The position numbers and the translations under genes were made by a program. A stretch of DNA of 64,000 nt from Sphingobium sp. (GTDB lineage Bacteria > Pseudomonadota > Alphaproteobacteria > Sphingomonadales > Sphingomonadaceae): assembly GCA_020446425.1 (NCBI GenBank), contig JAGRES010000003.1, positions 62,001-126,000 on the forward strand, written 5' to 3'. Shown here piece by piece: positions 34,546 to 43,569 of the stretch; within the stretch, counting starts at the first letter, position 1; every line of letters begins with the position of its first letter. The notes under the pieces were generated by a model. The model saw only the letters and a program-made list of their open reading frames with translations, was not told the origin of the DNA and made no database searches.

Positions 34546-36189
34546 ATGCTCAATATAAGAAAAATTCTCATCGCATTCGCGCTCTGCAATGCGAGCACCT
34601 CTCCAGCGAAAGAGCCGCTGCCCCAATATCCCTCGCTGGATGCGAAGGAGCTGGGCCATATTCACAATATTGTTGCTCTGGCTCAGCAACCTGGGTTCGA
34701 CACTATGAAGGAGGGGCCGCGCGGAGCATTCGACCAGTATCAGTTCCAGATCGCCTGGATGTATTATGCCCTGGCCGTCGCGCAAACGCAGCAGCTTCCC
34801 GCCTATCGAGAGCTGTATAAAAAAACTTCGGATCGCCTGATCGAAAAGATGATGGAACCCGATGTCTGGCAGTTCTGGCTGACGGTGATCGAAAAGCCGC
34901 GCTTTTCAAAATATCTGGATAAATCGACAGACTGGCGCGATCCTGTGCGGTCAAAAAATATCATGTACAGCGGCCATCTGTTGCAGATGGTTGGGCTGTA
35001 TCAAAGGCTTTATGCCGATGATAAATACACCCACGCCGGGTCGATAAAGTTCGAAATTCCGGGCGAAGGCGGTTTCAGGCACGAATATAGTTTCAAATCG
35101 CTCGCGGAGAACATCCGGCAACAGTTCATCGACAGCGAACTTGAGGGCATAGAATGCGAACCGAATTTCGTATTCGCAGAGTGCAACCAGCACCCGATCC
35201 TGGGCTTGCTGGATTATGACATGATATACGGAACCAATCTAGCAGATATTCGATCAGGGTTCTGGGAAGAGGCCGAAAAAATTGGCTTTCTGAACCATCA
35301 GACATCGCGGTTTGCGGGTCCTCATCTCAAGCATGAAAATATCACCGGCAAGATGACGACCGCCTGGAACGATGGCTGGACAGGGCTTACGCTTCATGCC
35401 TGGAACCCGGATGCCGTCGACAAGCTCTACCCGGTCCAGCGCGACGCCGAATTTCCGAAACTGATCAATCAGGATCCAGCCGTCTGGAGCGTGCGCTGGT
35501 CCAAGGCTTCCGTCTCCACGGATTTTGGCTTTCTGACCGCCTACGCCGCAGAAGTCGGAGATGACGCTACGAAGAGCGTTCTTCTCGATTATGCGGACAC
35601 GCATTTCCATCCTGTGTGGACAAAAGGCAGGCTCTATTATCCGCGGCATGATGTCGACACAGATACCGCACCGGTTCAGATTACCGGTCAGGAATCCGTG
35701 GGTCCATTCCCTGCCCCTTCCCCGGCGCCATTGAAACCGGAACAGTTTGGAGACCATCTTGTAGGGCCATTGACGGGTAACGCCCTGCTGGCATTTGCGC
35801 GCCTAAACCCCGGAGACGGCCTCTGGAACACTTATAACCGGCTGGATGTGACCTACGCGCAAAACGATCTGCAACTCGTTGAGGTCGACTATCCTTCTGT
35901 TGACGTTACGCAGGCCTATTATGATCGTACTCTTGGGCGCCTGGCAATAACGCTCGCACCGGGCCCTCACGCCGATACTGGACCGACACGTTTCGCCATC
36001 ACCAATATCGACAGCACCAAGCTCTACTCCGTGAGTGTGGACGGCCACATGGTTGCACAGGGCAAGGGCCAGAGCTTGGTGTCGCGAGACCCCGCTATGA
36101 CATTGAATTGGAGCGAGCCGAACAGCCTTATCTTCAAAATGCCAATTGGTTCCGGGCGCCAGATCATAGTCGATCAGCTCGTGCGATGA
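34546..36189 (+). CDS. Linalool dehydratase/isomerase-like protein, copy 2 (exported)
   Basis: A 547-residue protein with an N-terminal signal-like segment (MLNIRKILIAFALCNASTSP). The LDI-type cysteine pair is C204 and C213 in GIECEPNFVFAECNQHPILG. Other shared blocks are FQIAWMYYALAVAQTQQLP, NIMYSGHLLQMVGLY, TDFGFLTAYAAEVGDD and GPLTGNALLAFARLNPGDGL. Compared with copy 1 it carries a histidine (H144, YSGH) where copy 1 has YSAY, and it has a proline-rich insert near residue 390. ATG at 34546 has GAAAGGAG. A periplasmic location matches the known LDI of Castellaniella. Reaction by analogy: dehydration or isomerisation of a tertiary/primary allylic alcohol. The true substrate is unknown. Confidence 0.82.
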   Translation: MLNIRKILIAFALCNASTSPAKEPLPQYPSLDAKELGHIHNIVALAQQPGFDTMKEGPRGAFDQYQFQIAWMYYALAVAQTQQLPAYRELYKKTSDRLIEKMMEPDVWQFWLTVIEKPRFSKYLDKSTDWRDPVRSKNIMYSGHLLQMVGLYQRLYADDKYTHAGSIKFEIPGEGGFRHEYSFKSLAENIRQQFIDSELEGIECEPNFVFAECNQHPILGLLDYDMIYGTNLADIRSGFWEEAEKIGFLNHQTSRFAGPHLKHENITGKMTTAWNDGWTGLTLHAWNPDAVDKLYPVQRDAEFPKLINQDPAVWSVRWSKASVSTDFGFLTAYAAEVGDDATKSVLLDYADTHFHPVWTKGRLYYPRHDVDTDTAPVQITGQESVGPFPAPSPAPLKPEQFGDHLVGPLTGNALLAFARLNPGDGLWNTYNRLDVTYAQNDLQLVEVDYPSVDVTQAYYDRTLGRLAITLAPGPHADTGPTRFAITNIDSTKLYSVSVDGHMVAQGKGQSLVSRDPAMTLNWSEPNSLIFKMPIGSGRQIIVDQLVR

Positions 36190-36254
36190 ACGAGTGGAAA
36201 TTTCCGCCCTTGGCGACCCATTGACACACCCCCTTTGTGCCAACGGGCCGCGCT

Positions 36255-37535
36255 TCAGGCCGGACGACGTGCGTACATACCGAATGCCGCTATGACAGCA
36301 TAGCAGATCGCTGGTATCGCAAGCGCCACCGAAAGACTGTGCGAAAGATCGGCCACCGCCCCCGTCAGTAGTGGAACAACCGCCCCACCAAAGATCGCGA
36401 CGTTGATGATGCCCGATCCATCGGCCACTCTGCCGCCCAGCTTCTCGCATGCGAGTGCGAATATCGTTGGAAACATGATCGAGTTCATCAGGCCAATTGC
36501 GAGCAGCGAAACCGCAGAGACAATACCCGTGGTGTTGGCCGAAACAGCAATCAGCAGAACGACCATGGCGGCATTGAAGGCCAGCACCTTCCCGGGGCTG
36601 ATAGTCCGCAAAACGGCGGAACCGATGAATCGGCCAACCATGGCTCCACCCCAATAATAAGCAATCAGCTTGCCGGCGCTTTGCTCATCGAGCCCCATGA
36701 CCGAAGACTGCATCAGGTAATTGACGATCAAGGAGCCGATTGAGACTTCTGCGCCAACATAGAGAAATATGCACAGCGCGCCGAAGCCGAATCTCGGCCG
36801 CTTCAGCAGGTCCAGCCCGGCGAGCCCGGTACTCTCGACATGGGACTCACCCTTCAGGCGATTGCGGAAAAGCCAAACGGCCAATGCCACCAAGGCGAGC
36901 ACAGCGGCCAGAAAGAGATAGCCGGAAACAATCGCATGGCTTTCCACCCGGCGATATTCGTCGAGCGCTGCACCGCTCAGATCCGCGGCTGAAACCGTCG
37001 CAATGCTGCCGAGAATAAGCAACGAGCCGACATAAGGGAATATGGTCGTGCCCAGCGCGTTGAAGGCTTGTGCGAAGGTAAGGCGGCTATGCGCGGTTTC
37101 GGAGGGGCCAAGCAGGGTGACAAGCGGATTGGCCACCACCTGAACGATGACCACACCGCTGGCCAGGATGAAGAGCGCAAGCAGAAAGATCGCATAGGTC
37201 GCCGTCTGGCTGGCCGGGATGAAAAGCAGACAGCCGATCAACATCGTCACAAGGCCAGCAACCGCGCCCCGCATATAGCCAATCTTCTTGATCAACTTTG
37301 CGCCCGGAATGCCGATCACCAGATAAGCGGTGAAAAAGCAGAACTGTACCAGCATCGCCTGCGTGAAGTTGAGCGTGAAAAGCTCCTTCAGCTTCGGAAT
37401 GATCACATCGTTGAGCGACGTGATGCCTCCGAAAATGAAGAACAGAGAAAAGATGAAAGGCTGCAAACCGGCAGCATCTATGCCGCTGTTCGCAGCTTCC
37501 TGTTGAGGGGGGACGGCACCGGGAGACATTGCCAT
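36255..37535 (-). CDS. MFS sugar transporter (FucP/GluP family)
   Basis: A 426-residue 12-helix inner-membrane transporter. The opening FIFSLFFIFGGITSLNDVIIPKLKELF (in pieces) with GG and N-D residues is typical of the fucose/glucose-galactose:H+ symporters FucP and GluP, as is VVANPLVTLLGP in the fourth helix and NSIMFPTIFALA in the C-terminal half. ATG at 37535 has AGGA 9 bp upstream; ATG at 37577 is an alternative. It follows the GH3 gene by 57 bp, so it probably imports the monosaccharide released by that enzyme, glucose by context since glucokinase is also in the regulon. Confidence 0.9.
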   Translation of the reverse strand: MAMSPGAVPPQQEAANSGIDAAGLQPFIFSLFFIFGGITSLNDVIIPKLKELFTLNFTQAMLVQFCFFTAYLVIGIPGAKLIKKIGYMRGAVAGLVTMLIGCLLFIPASQTATYAIFLLALFILASGVVIVQVVANPLVTLLGPSETAHSRLTFAQAFNALGTTIFPYVGSLLILGSIATVSAADLSGAALDEYRRVESHAIVSGYLFLAAVLALVALAVWLFRNRLKGESHVESTGLAGLDLLKRPRFGFGALCIFLYVGAEVSIGSLIVNYLMQSSVMGLDEQSAGKLIAYYWGGAMVGRFIGSAVLRTISPGKVLAFNAAMVVLLIAVSANTTGIVSAVSLLAIGLMNSIMFPTIFALACEKLGGRVADGSGIINVAIFGGAVVPLLTGAVADLSHSLSVALAIPAICYAVIAAFGMYARRPA

Positions 37536-37592
37536 ATAGTTCGATCCTGCTGCTAAACTGCGACTATGCGTTTCCAAAAAGCTCGAAGAATA

Positions 37593-39908
37593 TCATTCCG
37601 ATTGAGCAAACCAGGAGGTTGCGGCGGCATCCGGATGCCACGCGACCGGCAACGTTCTTTTCGGAAGTTTTACCGTGATCTGAATGCCCGGGTCAGTGGC
37701 ATTTTTGGCCAGGATCAGGTGATATTTCCCCTTCGCCACGACCCAGCCTTTTGCCGCGTCGGCATAATGCGCAATGAACCGGGGGTCGATGGCAAGCATG
37801 ACCGTTTTGGACTCACCGGGATCAAGCGAAGTGATGCCCCACCCTACCAGACGTCGTTCGCCTTTCGGCGGCTTCACATAGAGCTGCGGCGTGTCGCGTC
37901 CGGCTGTGCCGCCGGTGTTAGTGACCGTGAATCGAGCGGTAAGGCTGGTCTTGTCGAATGCCAGCGCAGCGTGCTCGAAACTGGTATAGGAAAGGCCAAA
38001 GCCAAAGGGGAAAAGCGGCGTGGCATCAGTTTTTGCATACCAGCGATATCCGATATCCGCGCCCTCCGGATAGGACATGTCGAAGGGCTCCGGTTCGCTG
38101 TGGTTTACCGGGCTGGGCAGCGGCAGGCGCGCCCCTGGAATTTCGGGATTGGGCAGTTGCGACTGGCTCGCCGGGAAAGTTACCGGCAAGCGGCCCGACG
38201 GGTTCGCCTTGCCGAATATGATGTCCGCAATCGCTTCACCCCCGCCTGCGCCTGAATACCACGCTTCCACCACAGCGCCGGCCTTGTCCAACCAGGGCAT
38301 CAGAACCGGCCCGCCGGTCTGCAACACAACAACCGTTTTCGGGTTGGCGGCGGCGACAGCGTCAATCAGCTGATCCTGCTCGCCATCCAGGGTGATCGAG
38401 GCGTCCATGGCCTCTGTGGTCCATTGTCCGCCAAACAGGATCACCACATCCGATTGAGCAGCCAGTGCTGCGGCAGCCTGTATGTCATTTCCGTTTGCGT
38501 AGCTGACCTCAGCAGAGGGAGCCAGCTTGCGGATCGCCTCGAGCGGCGAGGAAGGATGATAATAAATACCCGCCAGCCAGTCCGGCGCGTTGGACGGCGC
38601 ATCGAGACGCACTGAACCTTCGGGAATGACCTGCGACGATCCGGCACCCGAAAGTACGCCCGCATCGGCGTGGGGGCCGATCACGGCGATCTTCTTGGCG
38701 CTTGCGGCCAGAGGCAGAAGATTATCATCGTTCTTCAGAAGAACGATCCCTTCAAGCGCCGCTGCTTTCGCTACCTGCTTGCCCTTCTCAAGATCGAGCG
38801 GTTGCGGCGGTCCTACCGGATTGTCCATCACGCCTGTGGCGTACAGCGACCGCAATATGCGGGTGACCATCCCGTCTATCTGCTTTTCCGACACCGCGCC
38901 GGTGCCGACCGCATCCTTGAGCATCTGGCCGTACCAGACATTCGTGTCGAGCTCCTCGCCCGCCTCCTGGTCAAGCCCGGCATGAACCGCCTTTACCGTC
39001 GAGTGCACAGCGCCCCAATCGGAGATCACCCAGCCCGGATAGCCCCAGTCCTTTTTGAGGATATCGAACATGATGGCGTTCTCACAGCCATAGTGACTGT
39101 TGATCCGGTTATAGGAGCACATGATCGAACCGGGATCGCCGATCTCGATTCCCTTCTGAAAAGCAAGCAAATCGGATTCGCGCAGCGCTGCTTCATCCAT
39201 ATTTACGCTCAGTACGAACCGACCGGTCTCCTGGGGATGGATAGGATAATGCTTCATTGTCGAAACGATATTGTTGCTCTGGATGCCTTTCACCGAATAG
39301 CCTACGAGCGTCCCCGCAAGCAGAGGGTCTTCACCGAGATATTCGAAATTGCGGCCACCGCGAGGCTCACGGACGAGGTTAACTCCGCCAGCAAGCAGGA
39401 TGTTGAACCCCTGCTGCCGCGCCTCCTTGCCGATGAGAGCCCCTGAATCGAAAGCAAGCTTGGGGTTCCAGGTGGCAGCGAGCAGCATACTGGACGGCAG
39501 AGCGGTCGCAGGCTTGATCGTGCGGTGTCCTGCTGCAACGCCAAGGCTGGCGTCTGTCGCGCGCTGCGCCGGGATACCGAGGCGTTCTATCCCGGGGACC
39601 CAACCTGCCGAAACCGGAACATCTTCAGGCCGGTTCTCCATAACTTTAGGGTAATTGCCGTGGACAAGCTGGATCTTCTCATCGAGCGTCATCTGCGCGA
39701 CCAGCCCCGCCGCGCGCTCATCCGGAGATTGAGCCTGAGCTTCTTGAGCATTGTTTTGAGGCGATTCCGCATTCGCTGCTGGGCAGAACGATGAGGCCAA
39801 CAGGATCGAACCGGCGGCGATCACGCTCACCGCCGATATCCGGGAAGTTCGCTCGCGACGCGGAAGGCCCCTAACATGCTCCCCTGCGGAAGTGAATTGA
39901 TCAGTCAT
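37593..39908 (-). CDS. Glycoside hydrolase family 3 (beta-glucosidase type), exported
   Basis: A 771-residue GH3 enzyme. An N-terminal signal segment (VSVIAAGSILLASSFCPAANA, residues 28-48) follows an arginine-rich leader. The TIM-barrel domain runs about 60-390 with the nucleophile D297 in GWVISDWGAVHS and substrate-site blocks GVNLVREPRGGRNFEYLGEDP and MKHYPIHPQETGR. The alpha/beta sandwich domain is about 400-600 and a C-terminal fibronectin-III-like domain about 680-760 (TVTNTGGTAGRDTPQLYV). It should release terminal beta-linked glucose or xylose in the periplasm. A GGAA-N6-TTCT box lies 46 bp upstream. Next to inositol genes, a glucosyl-inositol-type or plant-glycoside substrate is plausible but unproven. 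Confidence 0.92.
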   Translation of the reverse strand: MTDQFTSAGEHVRGLPRRERTSRISAVSVIAAGSILLASSFCPAANAESPQNNAQEAQAQSPDERAAGLVAQMTLDEKIQLVHGNYPKVMENRPEDVPVSAGWVPGIERLGIPAQRATDASLGVAAGHRTIKPATALPSSMLLAATWNPKLAFDSGALIGKEARQQGFNILLAGGVNLVREPRGGRNFEYLGEDPLLAGTLVGYSVKGIQSNNIVSTMKHYPIHPQETGRFVLSVNMDEAALRESDLLAFQKGIEIGDPGSIMCSYNRINSHYGCENAIMFDILKKDWGYPGWVISDWGAVHSTVKAVHAGLDQEAGEELDTNVWYGQMLKDAVGTGAVSEKQIDGMVTRILRSLYATGVMDNPVGPPQPLDLEKGKQVAKAAALEGIVLLKNDDNLLPLAASAKKIAVIGPHADAGVLSGAGSSQVIPEGSVRLDAPSNAPDWLAGIYYHPSSPLEAIRKLAPSAEVSYANGNDIQAAAALAAQSDVVILFGGQWTTEAMDASITLDGEQDQLIDAVAAANPKTVVVLQTGGPVLMPWLDKAGAVVEAWYSGAGGGEAIADIIFGKANPSGRLPVTFPASQSQLPNPEIPGARLPLPSPVNHSEPEPFDMSYPEGADIGYRWYAKTDATPLFPFGFGLSYTSFEHAALAFDKTSLTARFTVTNTGGTAGRDTPQLYVKPPKGERRLVGWGITSLDPGESKTVMLAIDPRFIAHYADAAKGWVVAKGKYHLILAKNATDPGIQITVKLPKRTLPVAWHPDAAATSWFAQSE

Positions 39909-39953
39909 TACGCCTCAGTCCTCTGCATCATATTTTTCATAAATTTTAATAAT

Positions 39954-39967
39954 GGAATTTATATTCT
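39954..39967. promoter_or_regulatory. Candidate RpiR/IolR box upstream of GH3
   Basis: GGAATTTATATTCT fits GGAA-N6-TTCC with one mismatch. It lies 46 bp upstream of the GH3 start, in the AT-rich promoter region, and links the GH3-MFS pair to the inositol regulon. Confidence 0.5.
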
Positions 39968-40082
39968 ATGCATTGCACCGAAGCAACCCATTGAGTCAAC
40001 CTGCCTGCTTTTTGCCATCCGTCATATCATGTCACCTAATGGATGCTGACAAGAATACATCTGTCTGTCCGGATGCGCGCGG

Positions 40083-40919
40083 TTACAGTGTCAATGCTCG
40101 TACACGATCGCGGATGAACTCCATGGAGAAACGAAGGCTTTGCGCAATATCGACATCGTGATGGACGCTGGCGGCAAAGCACTCGAACGAGAAGGCACCT
40201 GTATAGCCGCCACGCAATAACGCCGCGATCTGCCCCGTATTGTCGAGCGCATCGGACACACCGATCAGCACGCGATCACCGTCAAGCATGGTGTCTTTAT
40301 CCACCCCGCCTTCTGGCTCGACCCCTGAAATATGGACAAGCCCGGTGCGATCAGGAAACATGTCCGGGTCCGATGAAATCGCATGATGGAATGTATCGTG
40401 CACCAGCAGCAGCGTATTGCCGCCATCCACTGCGTCGATCGCGGCCACGGCGTCGCCTTTATATCGCAGGGACGAAATGGAGAAACCAAGCACTTCAACA
40501 TAGCCCTTCAAGCCATGTCGGCGCAGAATTGGCAGCAACGCGGCCAATGCTTCGCGCAGGCGCTCGGAACGCATTTCGGGATTGGGTGTCCAACCCGCTT
40601 CGTTGACGGGGCAAAGCACCAATGCTTCCGCCCCGGCAGCCGCGGTTTCTGCCGCAAGCCGCTCGGCCTCGTCGGCACGATCGTCATTCCATTCATTGAA
40701 GCGCTGCAAAGCGTTGACGGTGAGGACCTTGAGCCCCTTGCCCGCCAGAATTGGTGCGATCACCGCCGCTGCTGTACCATCGCCCAGCGGAACACCCGCA
40801 ATGTCATTGCGGATTTCGACATCCGTCATGCCGAGGTCGGCAGCAAGCGTGGCAAGCCCATCAATGTCCCGTCCCAGACATGTTATATGGTTGAGCGCAA
40901 AGCGGAATTCAGAGCTCAT
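40083..40919 (-). CDS. Sugar phosphate isomerase/epimerase family protein (IolI-like)
   Basis: A 278-residue xylose-isomerase-like TIM barrel, the same length as IolI of Bacillus. Metal ligands expected for the family are visible as a glutamate in GYVEVLGF, aspartate and histidine in LLVHDTFHHA, histidine in GLVHISGVE and a final glutamate in AFSFECFAAS. IolI interconverts inosose isomers; other relatives are hydroxypyruvate isomerases. It sits 31 bp after the inositol-type periplasmic binding protein and is last in the long iol operon. An inosose isomerase would widen use to other inositol stereoisomers. Assignment within the family is uncertain. Confidence 0.78.
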   Translation of the reverse strand: MSSEFRFALNHITCLGRDIDGLATLAADLGMTDVEIRNDIAGVPLGDGTAAAVIAPILAGKGLKVLTVNALQRFNEWNDDRADEAERLAAETAAAGAEALVLCPVNEAGWTPNPEMRSERLREALAALLPILRRHGLKGYVEVLGFSISSLRYKGDAVAAIDAVDGGNTLLLVHDTFHHAISSDPDMFPDRTGLVHISGVEPEGGVDKDTMLDGDRVLIGVSDALDNTGQIAALLRGGYTGAFSFECFAASVHHDVDIAQSLRFSMEFIRDRVRALTL

Positions 40920-40950
40920 AGATAATCTTTCAAATGTCCCTTAGGGGTTG

Positions 40951-41895
40951 CTATTCGATCTCGGAAAGACGTTCTGCATCAGCCAGGTTGTCACGCGTGA
41001 TCAGTATGGGCTTGATGATCGCGCCTGTAAGCGGTTTGCCGTGCCGGATATGCGCCACAAGCTGATCCAGTGCCGCGCGAATTTGCCGGCTCGGAGACTG
41101 TTCTACGGTCGCAGCCATTTCTCCCGATTGAACCAGTTTCAAAGCGCCCGGTACGGCGTTGAAGCCAATGACGGTAACGCCTTTCAACCCTGCCAGCCGA
41201 AGCGCTTCAACGGCGCCCATCGCCATGTCATCGTCCTGTGCAATGATGACCTCTGGATGATTTGAACCAAGAGCGGTCAGGATGTTCTGAGTTACTGTCA
41301 GACCCTGATCCCGCTGCCAGTTGGCGCTCTGTTCCGCCACTATTTGATATTTCGGCCCGGCCGCATCGAGCACTTCGTGAACGCCGATGCTGCGGTCGAT
41401 CTCCGAGCTGGAACCAGGGCTGCCCGTCAGCAAAATGATGCGTGCGCCATCCGGGAAGAGGTCCAGCACATGTTGCGCCATCAGCCGGCCACCGGCAATA
41501 TTGTCTGCACCAAAGTGCGGCACGGGCTTGGACGCATTGACCACCCTGCGATCGACAGTCGCGAGAGGCACGTTGGCATCAATGATATAGTCGATAGCCG
41601 GGGTGAGCGCGTTCACATCGGTCGGCGCGATAATGACGCCCTGTGTGCCAGTCGCGACTGCCGTTCTGACGTCCGTGGTTTGCTTGGCCGAATTCGATTG
41701 CGCATCGACTATCATGATATCGGCGCCAAGCTTGTGTGCTTCATCAAGCGCACTTCGGCGCATGGCGACAAAGAAGGGTTGAGTCATGTCGAGGAAGCTC
41801 GCCATGATCCGGACGTCACTTGTTTGACGCTGGCAACTGGTCAGGCCGGTGAGCGTCAAAGCGGCGATGCCCGCAAGTACTATCAATTTTCGCAC
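40951..41895 (-). CDS. ibpA: ABC sugar-binding protein, myo-inositol type
   Basis: A 314-residue periplasmic binding protein of the ribose/inositol family (peripla_BP_4). The N terminus is a lipoprotein-type signal with lipobox LTSC (LTLTGLTSCQRQ), so it is probably membrane-tethered. Ligand-site blocks are FLDMTQPFFVAMRR, IVDAQSNSAKQTTDVRTAVATG, DRRVVNASKPVPHFGADN and AQDDDMAMGAVEALR. It begins with GTG at 41895 behind GAGGAGG. With the permease and ATPase upstream it forms an uptake system like IbpA-IatPA of Caulobacter. The substrate call rests mainly on the iol context. Confidence 0.85.
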   Translation of the reverse strand: MRKLIVLAGIAALTLTGLTSCQRQTSDVRIMASFLDMTQPFFVAMRRSALDEAHKLGADIMIVDAQSNSAKQTTDVRTAVATGTQGVIIAPTDVNALTPAIDYIIDANVPLATVDRRVVNASKPVPHFGADNIAGGRLMAQHVLDLFPDGARIILLTGSPGSSSEIDRSIGVHEVLDAAGPKYQIVAEQSANWQRDQGLTVTQNILTALGSNHPEVIIAQDDDMAMGAVEALRLAGLKGVTVIGFNAVPGALKLVQSGEMAATVEQSPSRQIRAALDQLVAHIRHGKPLTGAIIKPILITRDNLADAERLSEIE

Positions 41896-41947
41896 TTTGG
41901 CATCCTCCTCATTATATCGTTTTGCGGAACATCGGCCTCACCCACGA

Positions 41948-43447
41948 TCAACTCATGGTCGGAATGACGAAGCTCTGATCGACAATGGTGTCGCCGGTGG
42001 GCCAGCGCTGCGTCACGGTCTTGACCCGTGTGTAAAACCGGACACCATCCATGCCATATTGGTTCATGTCGCCGAACCCGGACCGCTTCCAGCCGCCAAA
42101 GCTATGATAGGATACCGGCACCGGGATAGGTACGTTGACGCCAACCATCCCGACTTCGACACGCTGCACAAATTCGCGGGCGGCATTACCGTTGCGCGTG
42201 AAGATTGCGACGCCATTGCCATATTGGTGCCGCGTAGCCAACGCTATCGCATCGTCCAGGCTGGCTGACCGGACAATCTGAAGAACCGGGCCAAAAATCT
42301 CATCCTGATAGCTTTTCATTTCCGGCGTAACATGGTCGAACAGCGTCGGCCCGAGGAAATACCCCTCCTCATGACCCTGAAGCGAAAAGCCGCGGCCATC
42401 GACGACCAGTTCGGCTCCTTCGTCAACGCCCATCTGGATATAGCCTTCGATGCGCGCCTTGTGCTGAGCGGAGACGACAGGTCCGTAATGGGCATCTTCG
42501 TCAGTGGAGACACCGATCCGCAGCGCCTCGATGGCGGGAACAAGCTTTTCGCGAAGAGCGACAGCCGTCTGCTCTCCTACGGGTATCACCACCGGCAAGG
42601 CCATGCACCGCTCGCCCGCCGAACCATAGGCGGCACCCAATATGTCGGCTACCGCCTGATCGAGATCCGCATCGGGCATCACAATCCCGTGATTTTTCGC
42701 GCCGCCCATGCATTGCATCCGCTTGCCGGCGGCGGAACCGCGATTGTACACATATTGGGCAATGTCCGATGAACCGACAAAGCTCACCGCCTTGATGTCC
42801 GGATTGTCGAGGATGGCATCAACCACCACCTTGTCACCGTGAATGACCTGCAACACATTGTCCGGAAGCCCTGCCTCCTTCATCAGTTCCGCCAGCCGCA
42901 CCGGAACAGACGGGTCACGCTCCGAAGGCTTGAGAATGAAAGCGTTGCCACAGGCAATGGCCGGGGCAAGCATCCAGAGCGGGATCATTGCAGGGAAATT
43001 GAACGGAGTGATGCCCGCCACAACGCCCAGAGGCTGACGCATGGAATAGACGTCGATGCCGGGTCCCGCGCCCTCGGTATATTCGCCCTTGAGCAGGTGC
43101 GGTATGCCACAGACGAATTCCACGACATCCAGCCCGCGCTGAATATCGCCCTTTGCATCTGAAACGACCTTGCCATGCTCCGAGGCCAGCAGTTCGGCCA
43201 GAGGCTGCATGTTCGCCTCGATCAATTCCTTGAAGCGGAAGAACACACGTGCCCGGCGTTGCGGATTGAGCGCCGCCCATGCCGGTTGCGCGGCCTTGGC
43301 GCGCGCCACTGCTGCGTCCAGCTCGTCCGCTGCGGCCAAATTGACCCTGGCCTGCACTTCGCCCTTGCTGGGGTTAAAGATATCCCCTGTCCGCTCTTCC
43401 TCGAACGGCGCAACTCCGCCATCAAAATAATGACCAATGGTCCGCAT
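41948..43447 (-). CDS. mmsA: Methylmalonate-semialdehyde dehydrogenase (CoA-acylating)
   Basis: A 499-residue MmsA/IolA. Family marks are TPFNFPAMIPLWMLAPAIACGN, VGSSDIAQYVYNRGSAAGKR, GAKNHGIVMPDADLDQAV and the catalytic cysteine in GSAGERCMALPV (about residue 286), followed by EIFGPVLQIVR and NPIPVPVSYHSFGGWK-like VNVPIPVPVSYHSFGGWKRS in pieces. It turns malonate semialdehyde, the last inositol intermediate, into acetyl-CoA, and can also serve valine breakdown. It lies in the iol operon, 122 bp after the ABC permease and 52 bp before the binding protein, taking the IolA role. Confidence 0.93.
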   Translation of the reverse strand: MRTIGHYFDGGVAPFEEERTGDIFNPSKGEVQARVNLAAADELDAAVARAKAAQPAWAALNPQRRARVFFRFKELIEANMQPLAELLASEHGKVVSDAKGDIQRGLDVVEFVCGIPHLLKGEYTEGAGPGIDVYSMRQPLGVVAGITPFNFPAMIPLWMLAPAIACGNAFILKPSERDPSVPVRLAELMKEAGLPDNVLQVIHGDKVVVDAILDNPDIKAVSFVGSSDIAQYVYNRGSAAGKRMQCMGGAKNHGIVMPDADLDQAVADILGAAYGSAGERCMALPVVIPVGEQTAVALREKLVPAIEALRIGVSTDEDAHYGPVVSAQHKARIEGYIQMGVDEGAELVVDGRGFSLQGHEEGYFLGPTLFDHVTPEMKSYQDEIFGPVLQIVRSASLDDAIALATRHQYGNGVAIFTRNGNAAREFVQRVEVGMVGVNVPIPVPVSYHSFGGWKRSGFGDMNQYGMDGVRFYTRVKTVTQRWPTGDTIVDQSFVIPTMS

Positions 43448-43569
43448 TCTAATCTCCTGTCATACGCTGGCCGTGCTCATGCCCGGTTTGCGTTATCTCA
43501 AATTTCAGGTGCTGCTTTGGAGGCCGCATCAAAGAGCGGCCACAAACCGGCAGCTATGCTGCGGCTCTC

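Noticed and set aside
37578-37600. AGAATATCATTCC near the end of GH3 as a seventh RpiR/IolR box
   Set aside because: The spacing between the GAA and TTC halves is one base too short, and it overlaps the GH3 coding end.
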